DNA of 64,000 nt from Kordia periserrulae (GTDB lineage: Bacteria > Bacteroidota > Bacteroidia > Flavobacteriales > Flavobacteriaceae): NCBI RefSeq assembly GCF_003054265.1, contig NZ_QBKT01000006.1:310001-374000 (forward strand). Reading direction: 5' to 3'. The position numbers and the translations under genes are program-made. Shown in pieces: positions 1 through 8,908 of the stretch (within the stretch, counting starts at the first letter, position 1; each line of letters starts with the position of its first letter). Under the pieces are notes generated by a model. It saw nothing but the letters and a program-made list of their open reading frames with translations. It made no database searches and was not told the origin of the DNA.

Positions 1-854
1 TATCAAAAGACACCCGAATTCCATTAGTTTCTGCAACAGGATCCACTCGAATGGGGAAAATTGTAGCAAAAGAAGTGGCTGGCCGTTTAGGAAAATCATT
101 GTTAGAATTAGGAGGAAACAACGCAATTATCGTTACGCCTGATGCAGACATCAAAATGACCGTAATTGGTGCTGTTTTTGGTGCTGTTGGAACGGCAGGA
201 CAACGTTGTACATCTACTAGAAGATTGATTATTCACGAATCAATCTACGATAAAGTAAAAGATGCAGTTGTGGCTGCATACGGACAATTGCGCATTGGAA
301 ATCCGTTAGATGAAAACAATCATGTAGGACCGTTAATTGACAAAGATGCTGTAAAAATGTACGAAGCAGCATTGGAAAAAGTAGTCGCAGAAGGAGGAAA
401 TATTGTGGTTGAAGGAGCTGTATTAGAAGGCGAAGGATATGAAAGCGGTTGCTACGTAAAACCAGCGATTGCAGAAGCTGACAATTCTTTCGAAATTGTA
501 CAGCATGAAACATTTGCACCTGTATTATACTTATTAAAATACAGCGGCGATGTTACCAACGCGATTGAAGTACAAAACGGAGTAGCACAAGGATTATCGT
601 CTGCAATTATGACCAACAATTTGCGTGAAGCAGAACGTTTCTTAAGTCATGCAGGTTCTGACTGTGGAATTGCCAATGTAAATATTGGAACGTCTGGAGC
701 AGAAATTGGTGGTGCTTTCGGTGGAGAAAAAGAAACTGGTGGCGGACGCGAATCTGGCTCAGATGCTTGGAAAGTCTATATGCGTAGACAAACCAACACC
801 ATCAACTACACAACTGAATTGCCACTAGCGCAAGGAATCAAGTTTGATTTATAA
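1..854 (+). CDS. Aldehyde dehydrogenase, ALDH7 / alpha-aminoadipic semialdehyde type (3' part)
   Basis: The reading frame is open from the left edge (first full codon at base 3) to the stop at 852-854, so the true start lies outside the window. The fragment covers the catalytic half of an NAD-dependent aldehyde dehydrogenase. It has the G-S-T cofactor loop ([10 protein letters not shown]), the ELGGNNA motif with the general-base Glu, and GQRCTSTRR with the nucleophilic Cys. The ELGGNNA form and the RRLIIH stretch after the Cys resemble ALDH7 enzymes, which oxidise L-2-aminoadipate 6-semialdehyde / piperideine-6-carboxylate in lysine catabolism. Substrate is inferred from family resemblance. 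A strong terminator follows directly. Confidence 0.88.
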   Translation, partial: SKDTRIPLVSATGSTRMGKIVAKEVAGRLGKSLLELGGNNAIIVTPDADIKMTVIGAVFGAVGTAGQRCTSTRRLIIHESIYDKVKDAVVAAYGQLRIGNPLDENNHVGPLIDKDAVKMYEAALEKVVAEGGNIVVEGAVLEGEGYESGCYVKPAIAEADNSFEIVQHETFAPVLYLLKYSGDVTNAIEVQNGVAQGLSSAIMTNNLREAERFLSHAGSDCGIANVNIGTSGAEIGGAFGGEKETGGGRESGSDAWKVYMRRQTNTINYTTELPLAQGIKFDL

Positions 855-871
855 AAAACTTTTTATCATAT

Positions 872-903
872 AAAAATCCGCTTCAACTACGAAGCGGATT
901 TTT
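872..903. terminator. Bidirectional intrinsic terminator
   Basis: A perfect 13-bp stem (872-884 with 891-903) encloses a 6-nt loop. T runs follow the stem on the plus strand and A runs precede it, so it can end both the dehydrogenase transcript and the convergent peptide transcript from the right. Confidence 0.85.
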
Positions 904-907
904 TTGT

Positions 908-1111
908 TTAATTTACACACATAACGCAAGGGTCACATAACATTGGAGAATTACTTGAGTAATCACATTCTGCGTAAACTTGTTGTCCTTGACATTGTTG
1001 TTGCCACCATGGAATATTTCCGCAAGGATTGTCAGAACCTCCGCAAAGAGCTCTTTGTTCTTTTTTGCTTACTATTTTTAGGCTTTCTAATTTTAACATT
1101 TTTGATAACAT
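908..1111 (-). CDS. Cys-rich GG-leader peptide precursor, copy 1
   Basis: A 67-residue precursor. Residues 1-25 form an amphipathic leader (MLSKMLKLESLKIVSKKEQR) ending in Cys-Gly-Gly, like the double-glycine leaders of Bacteroidetes natural-product and bacteriocin precursors that are cut by C39 peptidase/ABC exporters. The core after GG has six cysteines, an aromatic patch (PWW) and the C-terminal motif CDPCVMCVN. It starts 10 nt downstream of its paralogue's stop and is probably cotranscribed. No maturation or transport gene is visible within several kb, so processing is presumably encoded elsewhere. Three disulfides or an enzymatic modification are both possible; the product class is not determined. 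Confidence 0.72.
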   Translation of the reverse strand: MLSKMLKLESLKIVSKKEQRALCGGSDNPCGNIPWWQQQCQGQQVYAECDYSSNSPMLCDPCVMCVN

Positions 1112-1154
1112 GCTTCTTTTTTTAAAAATTTACACACATAACGCAAGGGTCACA
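910..1154. repeat. 28-nt direct repeat at the 3' ends of the two peptide genes
   Basis: An identical 28-nt sequence occurs at 910-937 and 1127-1154 and encodes the shared C-terminal CDPCVMCVN. The interior of the two genes has diverged, so this marks a tandem duplication with strong conservation of the core's end. Confidence 0.85.
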
Positions 1155-1331
1155 CGCCATTTGACCAAATGGATCTGCACATAATGCATAAGTCCTTCCA
1201 CTTGGGCAATCTGGTTGATACCAATATGGAGTTTCACCGCAAGGATCTTCATTATAACCTCCGCCAATGGTTCTTTGTTTGTTTTTACTTAACTCTTTTA
1301 AATTCTTTAATTGTCTAATTTTTGATAACAT
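1122..1331 (-). CDS. Cys-rich GG-leader peptide precursor, copy 2
   Basis: A 69-residue paralogue of the neighbouring precursor and the first of the pair in transcription order. Its leader (MLSKIRQLKNLKELSKNKQR) ends in Ile-Gly-Gly-Gly. The core has six cysteines at positions matching copy 1, a P-Y/W-W patch, and the same CDPCVMCVN end followed by Phe. Shared features of both cores are PCG-x2-P, an aromatic pair, an A-x-C or AEC step, and CxxCxxC at the end. Such leaders are established export/processing signals in this phylum; antibacterial or signalling activity is inferred only. Confidence 0.72.
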   Translation of the reverse strand: MLSKIRQLKNLKELSKNKQRTIGGGYNEDPCGETPYWYQPDCPSGRTYALCADPFGQMACDPCVMCVNF

Positions 1332-1437
1332 AATTCTTTGTTTTAATAAATTACAGTACCAAAATACAATTAAATGTAAATAAAAACTTACTTTTTATAT
1401 TTTTTTAACAGAAAATTATTACAATTTTGAAGCGTGT

Positions 1438-1503
1438 TATGTGAAGTTGAATCAAGTTCAACATTCCGTTATGTATAGATTCCTACCTTCGCAGGAATGA
1501 CAA
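1438..1503. repeat. Two short intergenic palindromes
   Basis: Between the peptide genes and the desaturase lie a GTTGAA/TTCAAC palindrome (about 1440-1464) and an ATTCCT...AGGAAT palindrome (1479-1498). The second belongs to the dispersed gattcctgcc/ggcaggaatgac family that recurs near 6.7, 25.2, 47.5 and 50.8 kb. They could act as weak terminators for the desaturase gene or be REP-like elements. Confidence 0.6.
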
Positions 1504-1514
1504 AATAATACATG

Positions 1515-2504
1515 TTATAGCATTCCGTTGGCTTCTACCCATTTGAATTTGGTCGAGTCTTTTGGAATGGCAACACGTTCAGCAATGCGTAACATACGAT
1601 CAGGTAACCTCATGAGGTAATCGCGTGCTTTTTCTGCGGTAGCGGTCAAATTAGTTAATTTATCAATTTCCCAATAAGAGATAAGTTTTTTCATGATATC
1701 TACATAATCATGTGTGGTGTATACGCCCAAACGTTGCGCCGCATTCGAGAAATTTTCAAATGCTGTTCCGACAGCTTCTCCCGATTCACGGACGAATTGT
1801 GCAGGCATCACGATTTTTTTTCGCATCATATCTTCAAATGCCAACATCATTTCGCTAGGATCGTATTTAAGAATGGTTTTTACAAATTCTCGATACGCTA
1901 AGTGATGACGCATTTCGTCTCCTGCAATAACATTACACATTTTTCCTAAGAGCACATTTCCTTTTTTCTTTGCCAATTGCCCCACGCGTTTGTGCGAGAT
2001 ATTTGTTGCTAGTTCTTGAAAGCTGGTATATACAAAGTTTCGATACGGATCGTTTGCCGTTCCAATATCGAATCCGTCGTTAATGAGATGTTGTGTCGTA
2101 ATTTCTACTTCGCGCATGTTGACGCGCCCTGATAAGTATAAATATTTATTTAAAACATCGCCATGACGGTTTTCTTCTCCTGTCCAATGACGAATCCAGC
2201 GCGACCATCCATTATTTCCTTGTTGATCTATTCCTTCTACATCCATCAACCACGATTCGTAGGTTGGCAAGGCTTCTTCGGTAATGGTATCTCCTACCAA
2301 GACTACCCAAAAATCATATCCTAGCTCCTTGGCTTCTTCTCGAATTTTATGCGTTTCTTCAAAAAAAGTATCTTTTTGAGAGTTTGGCAAAAAGTCGGTC
2401 GGTTGCCATATTTTTTCAGGTGGAATTAGATATTTTTCCATGTAACTATCGATTTCTTTTTCAATAGTTTGCATGACTTCTAAGCGGATGTTTTTTATAG
2501 ACAT
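1515..2504 (-). CDS. Acyl-[acyl-carrier-protein] desaturase (diiron)
   Basis: A 329-residue soluble fatty-acid desaturase of the plant stearoyl-ACP type, which introduces a cis double bond into acyl-ACP and so adjusts membrane fluidity. The two diiron-binding motifs are visible: EENRHG near residue 110 and DEMRHH near residue 197. Length is normal for the family. The gene stands alone, reads toward the peptide genes, and starts at an ATG followed by a charged N-terminus without a signal peptide. Confidence 0.9.
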   Translation of the reverse strand: MSIKNIRLEVMQTIEKEIDSYMEKYLIPPEKIWQPTDFLPNSQKDTFFEETHKIREEAKELGYDFWVVLVGDTITEEALPTYESWLMDVEGIDQQGNNGWSRWIRHWTGEENRHGDVLNKYLYLSGRVNMREVEITTQHLINDGFDIGTANDPYRNFVYTSFQELATNISHKRVGQLAKKKGNVLLGKMCNVIAGDEMRHHLAYREFVKTILKYDPSEMMLAFEDMMRKKIVMPAQFVRESGEAVGTAFENFSNAAQRLGVYTTHDYVDIMKKLISYWEIDKLTNLTATAEKARDYLMRLPDRMLRIAERVAIPKDSTKFKWVEANGML

Positions 2505-2653
2505 GATTCGTGGTTAGTGAGCGAATGTACCACTATATATCTGTAATAATCCCTAATTTTTCACAATTAACATCTTTTGTTAATTTTTCGTTTTTTGAGT
2601 TTACCCAATCGTTTGACGATTTTTTTAAAGGAGAATCTAAACTCACTTGACTG

Positions 2654-3406
2654 TTACTTACTTCTAAGCGGCTTTTGGTTTCTTCCTTTTTCTGTCGGAT
2701 ACAATTCTGGAAGTGGATCGCTTTGCCAAAATTCTTTGGTGTCAATGTCTAAGATTGAAAGTTTTCCTGTAAAGGCGGCACCTGTATCTACATTCCATAA
2801 ATTGAGTGCTTTGGTTGGCGTAGTGCGATTAAATTTTATCGTTGGTGTATGCCCAATGTATATTTCTGTATATTGATCAAATCGTTCTAAGGCATATTTT
2901 GGATTGCTGAGGTTTTCAATGCTTAACTTTTCAGCCAATAACGCGGTTTCTATCAGGGTTCTGTCAAAGAAAAAATTTTTGTAAAACACTTCTTTTTCTA
3001 CACCGTCTATCGCCGTGAATCCCGCATGCAAAAACAATCGATTTTGAGAATCAATATAGTAGTTTTCTAAATTGTTGTAGAATTGTACATGTTGTTCTTT
3101 ATCGTAATCCACACGTGCGTAACTTTCCAAGGTTTCCTTTCCACCATGTATGTACCAAACCTCAGGAATATGTCCATCCAACAACCATTCATGACACCAA
3201 ACATCATGATTTCCACGAATAAAAATACATTGTTGACGTGTTCTCAAATCGATTAAAAATGCTATCAATTCTGCCGATTCGCTCCAGCCATCAACGTAAT
3301 CGCCTAAAAAAATGAGTGTATCATCTGAAGTCACATTGGCGCGCTTCAGCACTTGTGTCAAGGCTTTCAATCCTCCGTGTATATCACCTATTGCGAGTGT
3401 TCTCAT
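2654..3406 (-). CDS. Metallophosphoesterase, PPP / ApaH-like
   Basis: A 250-residue calcineurin-like phosphoesterase. The metal-binding motifs are in order: GDIHG at residue 7, GDYVDG near 36, GNHD near 66, and a later GHT (IGHTPTIKF). This arrangement is that of the PPP family, which covers bacterial Ser/Thr phosphatases and symmetrical Ap4A hydrolases; the substrate cannot be decided from sequence. A C-terminal KGRNQKPLRSK tail is basic. It precedes a small membrane protein but no operon is clear. Confidence 0.85.
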   Translation of the reverse strand: MRTLAIGDIHGGLKALTQVLKRANVTSDDTLIFLGDYVDGWSESAELIAFLIDLRTRQQCIFIRGNHDVWCHEWLLDGHIPEVWYIHGGKETLESYARVDYDKEQHVQFYNNLENYYIDSQNRLFLHAGFTAIDGVEKEVFYKNFFFDRTLIETALLAEKLSIENLSNPKYALERFDQYTEIYIGHTPTIKFNRTTPTKALNLWNVDTGAAFTGKLSILDIDTKEFWQSDPLPELYPTEKGRNQKPLRSK

Positions 3407-3453
3407 GTTTATTTTGCTTCATGTGGTAAAATACTAATTACTTTCAAATGATA

Positions 3454-3645
3454 TTAATCTTTGTGGGATGGAGATAGTGTAAAAACAAGAATCGTTAGTA
3501 CCAATACCAATAAGATAATTTCAATAATTCCTGCCAAACCTACGCCACCAACATTCATTATAATGTATGGATGTATAAAAAAGAGGAATACAACAAATAA
3601 TACTAAGGAGCCAAAAAATATAAGGTATCTGTACGATCTTTTCAT
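3454..3645 (-). CDS. Small two-helix membrane protein
   Basis: A 63-residue protein with a basic N-terminus (MKRSYR), a first hydrophobic segment at about 8-24, a second at about 33-57, and a short charged tail. No family is recognised. An overlapping plus-strand frame of similar length lacks protein-like composition. Membrane topology and the gene's isolated position are all that can be stated. Confidence 0.5.
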   Translation of the reverse strand: MKRSYRYLIFFGSLVLFVVFLFFIHPYIIMNVGGVGLAGIIEIILLVLVLTILVFTLSPSHKD

Positions 3646-3680
3646 ATTTTAAAATTGGTAATTATTACTAAAAAAAACAT

Positions 3681-4817
3681 CTAACTATATTTTATCTTTC
3701 GTAAAATACGAATCGTTGCTTTGTACAGTTCGTAAATGTCTTGGTCGTAGTCTTTTAATAAAGGTCTGGCTTCGTCCAGTTTGTTTCGCGCTTCGTGAAA
3801 ACCGTTTAAATAACAAATCATATAGGTTGCTGGCAAATTACGCAAATCGTAATCTTCATTTTGTGTGATAGGAATGTTTTTGTGTAATTTTTCTAAGATT
3901 ACATTATTCGTGTTGTAAATATGATGCAGCGTTTTTTTATCGAATTGCGGCGCTTCAAAAATCAAATTGCTATCAATAGCATACATTCCGTTCGGTTTAA
4001 ACGTAATGGTAACCTTTTCTAGCGGATAATATTGGTATTTATTTTGCAATCCGAGTGGCACGTATTCCACAATGGTAAATGCATCTTCGTTGTATGTAAT
4101 TTCAACTTGGTCCAACGCCGAATAAAACAATTTTACTTGCTCGTTAATCAGTTCAATATCCACGCGCGAATAAAAGATTTTATCACGCTTTTTCTGCTTA
4201 ATTCCTGCCCAACACACCACAAATTGTTCTTTAAAAACTTGGTAATGCGATTCCAGATTGGCATGTTCGTTATTGATGAAATTAATCACGCTGTCCAACG
4301 TCAGTTTGATGTTATTTTGCGCGCTTTTTTCAATCGTTTGTACGATTTCTGAATTGACATCTTTTATCTCAATATCAAACACTTTCGGCATGGAAATGCT
4401 GCCATCACGCAGAAAAATAGAACCGCCGTAATACTTCCAAATATTTTTTCGCAACGAAGTAATTTCTCCATTCGGACGAATCGTAACCAAACCCACGACT
4501 TTTCCTTTGGGCAAATGTGGGAAATAGATATTTTCATACTGTACAATCGGCGGATTTGTCAAATATGCATTGATGAGATTTTGAATCTTACTATCATCAA
4601 AAAAGTCCACACCGACGATTTTGTTGTCTTCATCTTCCACACCAATAACGATGTACGAATTGTTTTTCGGATTGCTGTTGGAGAGCGCACAAATATGTTT
4701 CAGAAACTTAGCTTTTCCTTCCTTTTCGCCAATATTTAACTTTCGCTTTTTGTCATAAAAACTATTCTCATCGTTGTGAGCGAGTAAGTTTTTAATCAAA
4801 AGGCGTTTATTGATCAT
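3681..4817 (-). CDS. AlbA_2 (Schlafen-like) putative DNA-binding protein
   Basis: The N-terminal 140 residues resemble the AlbA_2 domain of COG2865 proteins, with an EGKAKFLKHICALSN block and a GxEDxxxxIxG-type turn (IGVEDEDNKIVGVD). This domain occurs in regulators and defence-associated proteins and may bind nucleic acid. The remaining 240 residues contain no motif I recognise. The ATG at 4817 is preferred over the upstream one at 4859, which would add a hydrophobic 14-residue extension. It is not adjacent to recognised defence genes. Confidence 0.7.
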   Translation of the reverse strand: MINKRLLIKNLLAHNDENSFYDKKRKLNIGEKEGKAKFLKHICALSNSNPKNNSYIVIGVEDEDNKIVGVDFFDDSKIQNLINAYLTNPPIVQYENIYFPHLPKGKVVGLVTIRPNGEITSLRKNIWKYYGGSIFLRDGSISMPKVFDIEIKDVNSEIVQTIEKSAQNNIKLTLDSVINFINNEHANLESHYQVFKEQFVVCWAGIKQKKRDKIFYSRVDIELINEQVKLFYSALDQVEITYNEDAFTIVEYVPLGLQNKYQYYPLEKVTITFKPNGMYAIDSNLIFEAPQFDKKTLHHIYNTNNVILEKLHKNIPITQNEDYDLRNLPATYMICYLNGFHEARNKLDEARPLLKDYDQDIYELYKATIRILRKIKYS

Positions 4818-4890
4818 TGGAATAATGAGTTTTAGCAAATACAGATTATAAAAGTACACTTTACTCCATAAAAATGAGCAATTTATACCG

Positions 4891-5643
4891 TTATTCTTTC
4901 TTTACAATCGTACTCGAAGCTTGCGCGGTACACATCACCATCAAATCGGCAATATTTACATGTGTAGGTCTTGAAACAATGAAATACGCAATTTCCGCGA
5001 CATCTTTTGGCGTCAACGGTTGGTATCCTTGATACACTTTCTCAGCACGTTCGGTATCGCCTTTAAAACGAACATCACTAAATTCGGTTTCCACCAAACC
5101 TGGATTTATCGCGCCCACGCGAATTCCATGCGCATTTAAGTCAATTCGCATTCCTTGATTCAGCGCATCTACCGCGTGTTTGCTGGCACAATACACATTT
5201 CCGTTTGGATACACTTCTTTACCTGCTGTAGAACCAATATTGAGAATATGACCTGCATTTCGCGCCACCATTTGCGGAATAATAACGTTGCTTACATACA
5301 ACAATCCTTTTACGTTGATGTCAAGCATGGCATCCCAATCGTCTACATTTCCTTGCTGAATTGGATCCAAACCATGCGCATTTCCAGCATTATTCACTAA
5401 AATATCAATGGTTCGAAAAGTTGAAGGCAATGAAGCCACCGCAGCTGCTACTTTTTCTCTGTCGCGTACGTCAAAATTTAGGGTGTGTACTTCTGTTTTT
5501 GAACGTAATTCGTTTTGTAACTCGTCCAAACGTTCTTGCCTGCGACCGCATAGAATCAAACGGATATTATGTGTAGCAAATTCGCGCGCAATTTCGCGTC
5601 CAATACCACTTGTGGCACCTGTAATAAAAGCTGTTTTTCTCAT
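4891..5643 (-). CDS. Short-chain dehydrogenase/reductase (YdfG-like)
   Basis: A 250-residue classical SDR. It has the TGATSGIGRE cofactor loop near residue 8, an NNAGNA motif near 87, and the Y-C-A-S-K-H catalytic Tyr/Lys motif near 153. The arginine-containing sequence after the second strand (CGRRQER) suggests NADP preference. It resembles E. coli YdfG, which acts on 3-hydroxy acids and serine; the substrate here is inferred. The gene lies upstream of the AlbA_2 gene in the same direction, separated by about 70 nt. Confidence 0.85.
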   Translation of the reverse strand: MRKTAFITGATSGIGREIAREFATHNIRLILCGRRQERLDELQNELRSKTEVHTLNFDVRDREKVAAAVASLPSTFRTIDILVNNAGNAHGLDPIQQGNVDDWDAMLDINVKGLLYVSNVIIPQMVARNAGHILNIGSTAGKEVYPNGNVYCASKHAVDALNQGMRIDLNAHGIRVGAINPGLVETEFSDVRFKGDTERAEKVYQGYQPLTPKDVAEIAYFIVSRPTHVNIADLMVMCTAQASSTIVKKE

Positions 5644-5674
5644 AGCCTTTGGCTATTCCCACGAAAGTGGGAAT
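5644..5674. repeat. Two adjacent small palindromes
   Basis: AGCCTTTGGCT (5644-5654) is followed at once by an 8-bp stem ATTCCCAC/GTGGGAAT with a GAAA tetraloop (5655-5674). This lies immediately 5' of the SDR start and 3' of the aldo/keto reductase, so it could be a processing or termination structure. Confidence 0.6.
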
Positions 5675-5733
5675 CTCTTTAAATTAAACTAAAAAATCTC
5701 AATTCTAACATCTCAATACTCAATACTGTGAAG

Positions 5734-6603
5734 CTATGGAACTTTATGTCCTTGACTTTCCACCAACAACGTAAACCAATCTTGCAAATCCAAGTCAATT
5801 TCGACAGCTTTTGCAGCATTGGTAATTCGTTCAGGTGTTGTCGTTCCAATCACAGGGTGTATGTCTGACGGATGTTTTAAAATCCACGCCAACACCAATT
5901 GGTCTTTGGTGGCGTTGTATTTTTCTGAAAGTGTATCTAACACTGTGTGAATTCGCTGAGTTTGCTCGGTTTCTTCTCTAAAAACATTGCCGAGTGGTTG
6001 CCATGCCATAGGTAAAATGGAGTTCGTAATCATATAATCCAACGTTCCATCGTGCATGGCGTCAAAATCGGTTACAGAAAACTGAATTTGATTCGCAGAG
6101 ATATAATTTTTAGCACCAATCATTGTCATTTGTGATGGCGTAAAGTTAGAAACGCCAAAATTTTTGATTTTCCCTTGCGTTTTCAATGCGTCAATTGCTT
6201 TAAAAACTTCTTCGGGATGCATGAGCGGACTTGGTCTGTGCAATAGCAACAAATCTAAATAATCTGTTTGTAAATTTTTGAGTGATGTTTCTACAGACCA
6301 AACAATGTATTCTGAGGAATAATCATAATGTTTAATGGTATTCTGTCGTGTTTCAGCTTCGTGTTGAATACCGCATTTGGTAATCAATTCGATGCTTTCG
6401 CGATTGATATTGCTTTCCGCGAATGCTTTTCCAAAAGCGGCTTCCGTAGTATAACCTCCATAAATATCCGCGTGATCGAATGTGGTAATTCCTTCCGAAA
6501 TGCAATGCTGCATCAGGTCAATCATTTGTGAAGTGTTGAGTTGTTTTCCCCAAACGCCCCAAGTCATGGTACCTGCAATAATTCTTGAATAATTTGTATT
6601 CAC
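5734..6603 (-). CDS. Aldo/keto reductase
   Basis: A 289-residue NADPH-dependent aldo/keto reductase of the YdhF-like group. Visible signatures are the DHADIYGGY active-site Asp/Tyr region near residue 44, the LLLLHRPSP motif with the catalytic His near 119, and NFGVSNFTP near 149. The C-terminal R-I-T-N cofactor region is present. The substrate is unknown. The SDR gene follows in the same direction after the palindromic gap, which suggests but does not prove an operon. Confidence 0.88.
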   Translation of the reverse strand: MNTNYSRIIAGTMTWGVWGKQLNTSQMIDLMQHCISEGITTFDHADIYGGYTTEAAFGKAFAESNINRESIELITKCGIQHEAETRQNTIKHYDYSSEYIVWSVETSLKNLQTDYLDLLLLHRPSPLMHPEEVFKAIDALKTQGKIKNFGVSNFTPSQMTMIGAKNYISANQIQFSVTDFDAMHDGTLDYMITNSILPMAWQPLGNVFREETEQTQRIHTVLDTLSEKYNATKDQLVLAWILKHPSDIHPVIGTTTPERITNAAKAVEIDLDLQDWFTLLVESQGHKVP

Positions 6604-6718
6604 AGTCTAAATAAGTTTTACCGTAAAAATACGAATTAGAAAATTAGACGGGCTTAGATTTTTAGACTTTTAGATGTAATTATTAGTTAAAACTCGCGAT
6701 GTGCTATGATCATAATTG

Positions 6719-6768
6719 ACATGGATTCCTGCCTTACTTCGGCAGGATTGGCATGAGTTGCTGGAATG
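6719..6768. repeat. Dispersed intergenic palindrome (gattcctgcc family)
   Basis: The 236-bp gap before the symporter contains ggattcctgcc...ggcagga followed by a degenerate ggaatgac, a member of the family seen at five places in this window. A further 'ctaaagcaaagcg' motif at about 6797-6812 recurs near 28.05 kb. Confidence 0.6.
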
Positions 6769-6839
6769 ACATTTCAAATCTATCTAAGAGTGATAGCCAT
6801 CTAAAGCAAAGCGTATCTAACATTCTAAAAAAATCTACA

Positions 6840-8672
6840 TCAAAAAACGGACGCTCGAATCTTTTTCCAAAGTTGTATCAAAATGAGTCCGGAAACTATA
6901 GCAACGCCAGTTAAGGAAAGTGCTAAGGTAGTTTTTCCGTAAATCCAGTTTCCTGTGGCAAACATGGTACTGTAAATAAACACAATACCTACAACCATTG
7001 CCAAAATTCCCGATGGTACATTCCATGGTTTTTTATCTGTAACAATTTCTACATTAGCAGCATTAGCGTCGGCGATAGTTTTCTTCCAGCCAGGACCGCC
7101 AGGTTGAATCTTTTTATAAAAATTGAAGAGTGTTTCTTTCGTTTCGGGTTGTGTTAAAAAAGTTACTGTAAGCCAAACAATGGTAGTTATGAAGACTACA
7201 ACAGGAAACTGAGCGTAACTTGGCATCCAACCTTCAACAGTTTCTCCCGCTTCTGTAGTGTGTGTAAATAGAATTTTTCCGACAACAGTCATTTTAAACA
7301 GTATAGATACAATTCCAGAAATAATCATCGCCGAAATTTCACTCCACGCATTGATACGCCACCAAAACCAACGGAGAATAAAAATTAATCCAGTTCCTGC
7401 GCCAAACATGATGATGATTTCAAAAAGTTGTTTGGCATTTTGAAGAAACAATGCAAAAATGGCACTGAAAACCATCAAAAGAACAGTGGAAATTCGTCCT
7501 ACAGTTACTAACTCTTTTTCGGAAGCACCTTTTTTGATGGTTGTTTTGTAAAAATCGTTCACAATATAGGATGATCCCCAATTCAAATGTGTAGAAATGG
7601 TAGACATATAAGCTGCTACTAGTGAAGCCAATACCAAACCTAACAATCCACTTGGCAATTTGGTGAGCATGGCAGAGTATGCCAAATCGTGACCTAATTT
7701 ATCAGCAGGAATATTTGGAAAAGCTTCTTGAATACTAGCAACATCTGGAAAAATGACCAACGATGCCAATGCTACTAAAATCCACGGCCACGGACGCAAT
7801 GCATAGTGCATAATATTGAAAAAGAACGTGGCTCCAATAGCGTGATTTTCATCTTTGGCTGCTAACATGCGTTGTGCAATGTATCCGCCACCGCCAGGCT
7901 CAGCTCCTGGATACCACGAGCTCCACCACTGTACTGCTAGTGGAATCACAAATAATGTAAACAGGGCTTCTGTATCACTAAAGTCGGGAAGAATATTCAA
8001 TTTGTTGGCTACATTTTTATGAGTCATCAAATTTTCCAATCCGCCAACTTCGGGTAAATTCACACAATAATATGCAGCACCGACAGCACCTGCCATCGCA
8101 ACAAAAAACAATAAAAAGTCGGTATAAATAACACCTTTAAATCCGCCAATAGCACTAAAAATTACAGTAATGATTCCTGCATACAATACAGTTTCAATCG
8201 GCGACAATCCCAACATAACACCTCCAATTTTAATAGCAGCAAGCGTAACGGCTGCCATGGCAAATATGTTGAAAATCACACCTAAATATACAGCTCTGAA
8301 CCATCTTAGAAATTTGGCTGGTTTTCCGCCGTAGCGCAATTCGTAGAATTCAATATCGGTAGCAACGTTCGATTTTCGCCACAATTTGGCATACACAAAA
8401 ACGGTTAATAAACCTGTAATCAAAAAAGCCCACCAAACCCAATTGGACGAAACACCATCTTTTCGAACCAAATCGGTCACCAAGTTTGGCGTATCGGTAG
8501 AAAATGTGGTGGCTACCATGGAAATTCCCAAAATCCACCAAGGCATATTGCGTCCTGACAAAAAATATTCCGTACTATTTTTTCCTGAAGTTTTCGAAAC
8601 ATATATTCCGATTCCTAAAACAATGGTAAAAAATCCAATAATGAGGCTGTAATCTAATCCAGATAATTCCAT
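6840..8672 (-). CDS. Sodium:solute symporter (SSS family)
   Basis: A polytopic inner-membrane transporter of 610 residues with about 13-14 hydrophobic segments. The N-terminal ELSGLDYSLIIGFF, the SGRNMPWWILGISMVATTFS region and the AYMSTISTHLNWGSSY loop are typical of SSS transporters of the SGLT type. The solute is probably an organic compound such as a sugar, but is not predictable here. The ATG at 8672 is chosen because the upstream ATG at 8717 adds 15 hydrophobic residues not usual for the family. The gene is divergent from the Bat operon. Confidence 0.88.
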   Translation of the reverse strand: MELSGLDYSLIIGFFTIVLGIGIYVSKTSGKNSTEYFLSGRNMPWWILGISMVATTFSTDTPNLVTDLVRKDGVSSNWVWWAFLITGLLTVFVYAKLWRKSNVATDIEFYELRYGGKPAKFLRWFRAVYLGVIFNIFAMAAVTLAAIKIGGVMLGLSPIETVLYAGIITVIFSAIGGFKGVIYTDFLLFFVAMAGAVGAAYYCVNLPEVGGLENLMTHKNVANKLNILPDFSDTEALFTLFVIPLAVQWWSSWYPGAEPGGGGYIAQRMLAAKDENHAIGATFFFNIMHYALRPWPWILVALASLVIFPDVASIQEAFPNIPADKLGHDLAYSAMLTKLPSGLLGLVLASLVAAYMSTISTHLNWGSSYIVNDFYKTTIKKGASEKELVTVGRISTVLLMVFSAIFALFLQNAKQLFEIIIMFGAGTGLIFILRWFWWRINAWSEISAMIISGIVSILFKMTVVGKILFTHTTEAGETVEGWMPSYAQFPVVVFITTIVWLTVTFLTQPETKETLFNFYKKIQPGGPGWKKTIADANAANVEIVTDKKPWNVPSGILAMVVGIVFIYSTMFATGNWIYGKTTLALSLTGVAIVSGLILIQLWKKIRASVF

Positions 8673-8855
8673 AAAATACAATTCTAAAAAAAGCAATTCA
8701 ACTGACAAACCGAACAACAGTAAGGGGTTGAGTTATCAACAAAAAAATGAGCGCTTTACAAATGGCACATGCTTTTGAGTTTAAAGGCTTCAATATATAA
8801 ATATCCTAAATATTTTAACCAATTATTAACAGCAATAAACGAATAATTTTAACAA

Positions 8856-8887
8856 TTTGCATCGGTAAAATGTGATTAGTAAATTCA
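8856..8887 (+). promoter_or_regulatory. Candidate Bat operon promoter
   Basis: TTTG (8856-8859) is followed after 20 nt by TAAATTCA (8880-8887), a two-mismatch version of the Bacteroidetes -7 box TAnnTTTG. Expected start of transcription is about 8893, leaving a short leader before the moxR ATG at 8909. Confidence 0.3.
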
Positions 8888-8908
8888 CGCCTCAAAAAAA
8901 GAACTTAC

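Noticed and set aside
943-1125. Plus-strand 60-codon frame opposite the Cys-rich peptide
   Set aside because: It is the antisense shadow of the two paralogous precursor genes, which are supported by their mutual similarity and GG leader.
2533-2745. 70-codon minus-strand frame at the end of the phosphoesterase gene
   Set aside because: It is an alternative frame overlapping the 3' end of a conserved gene, with no start context; the gap to the desaturase seems non-coding.
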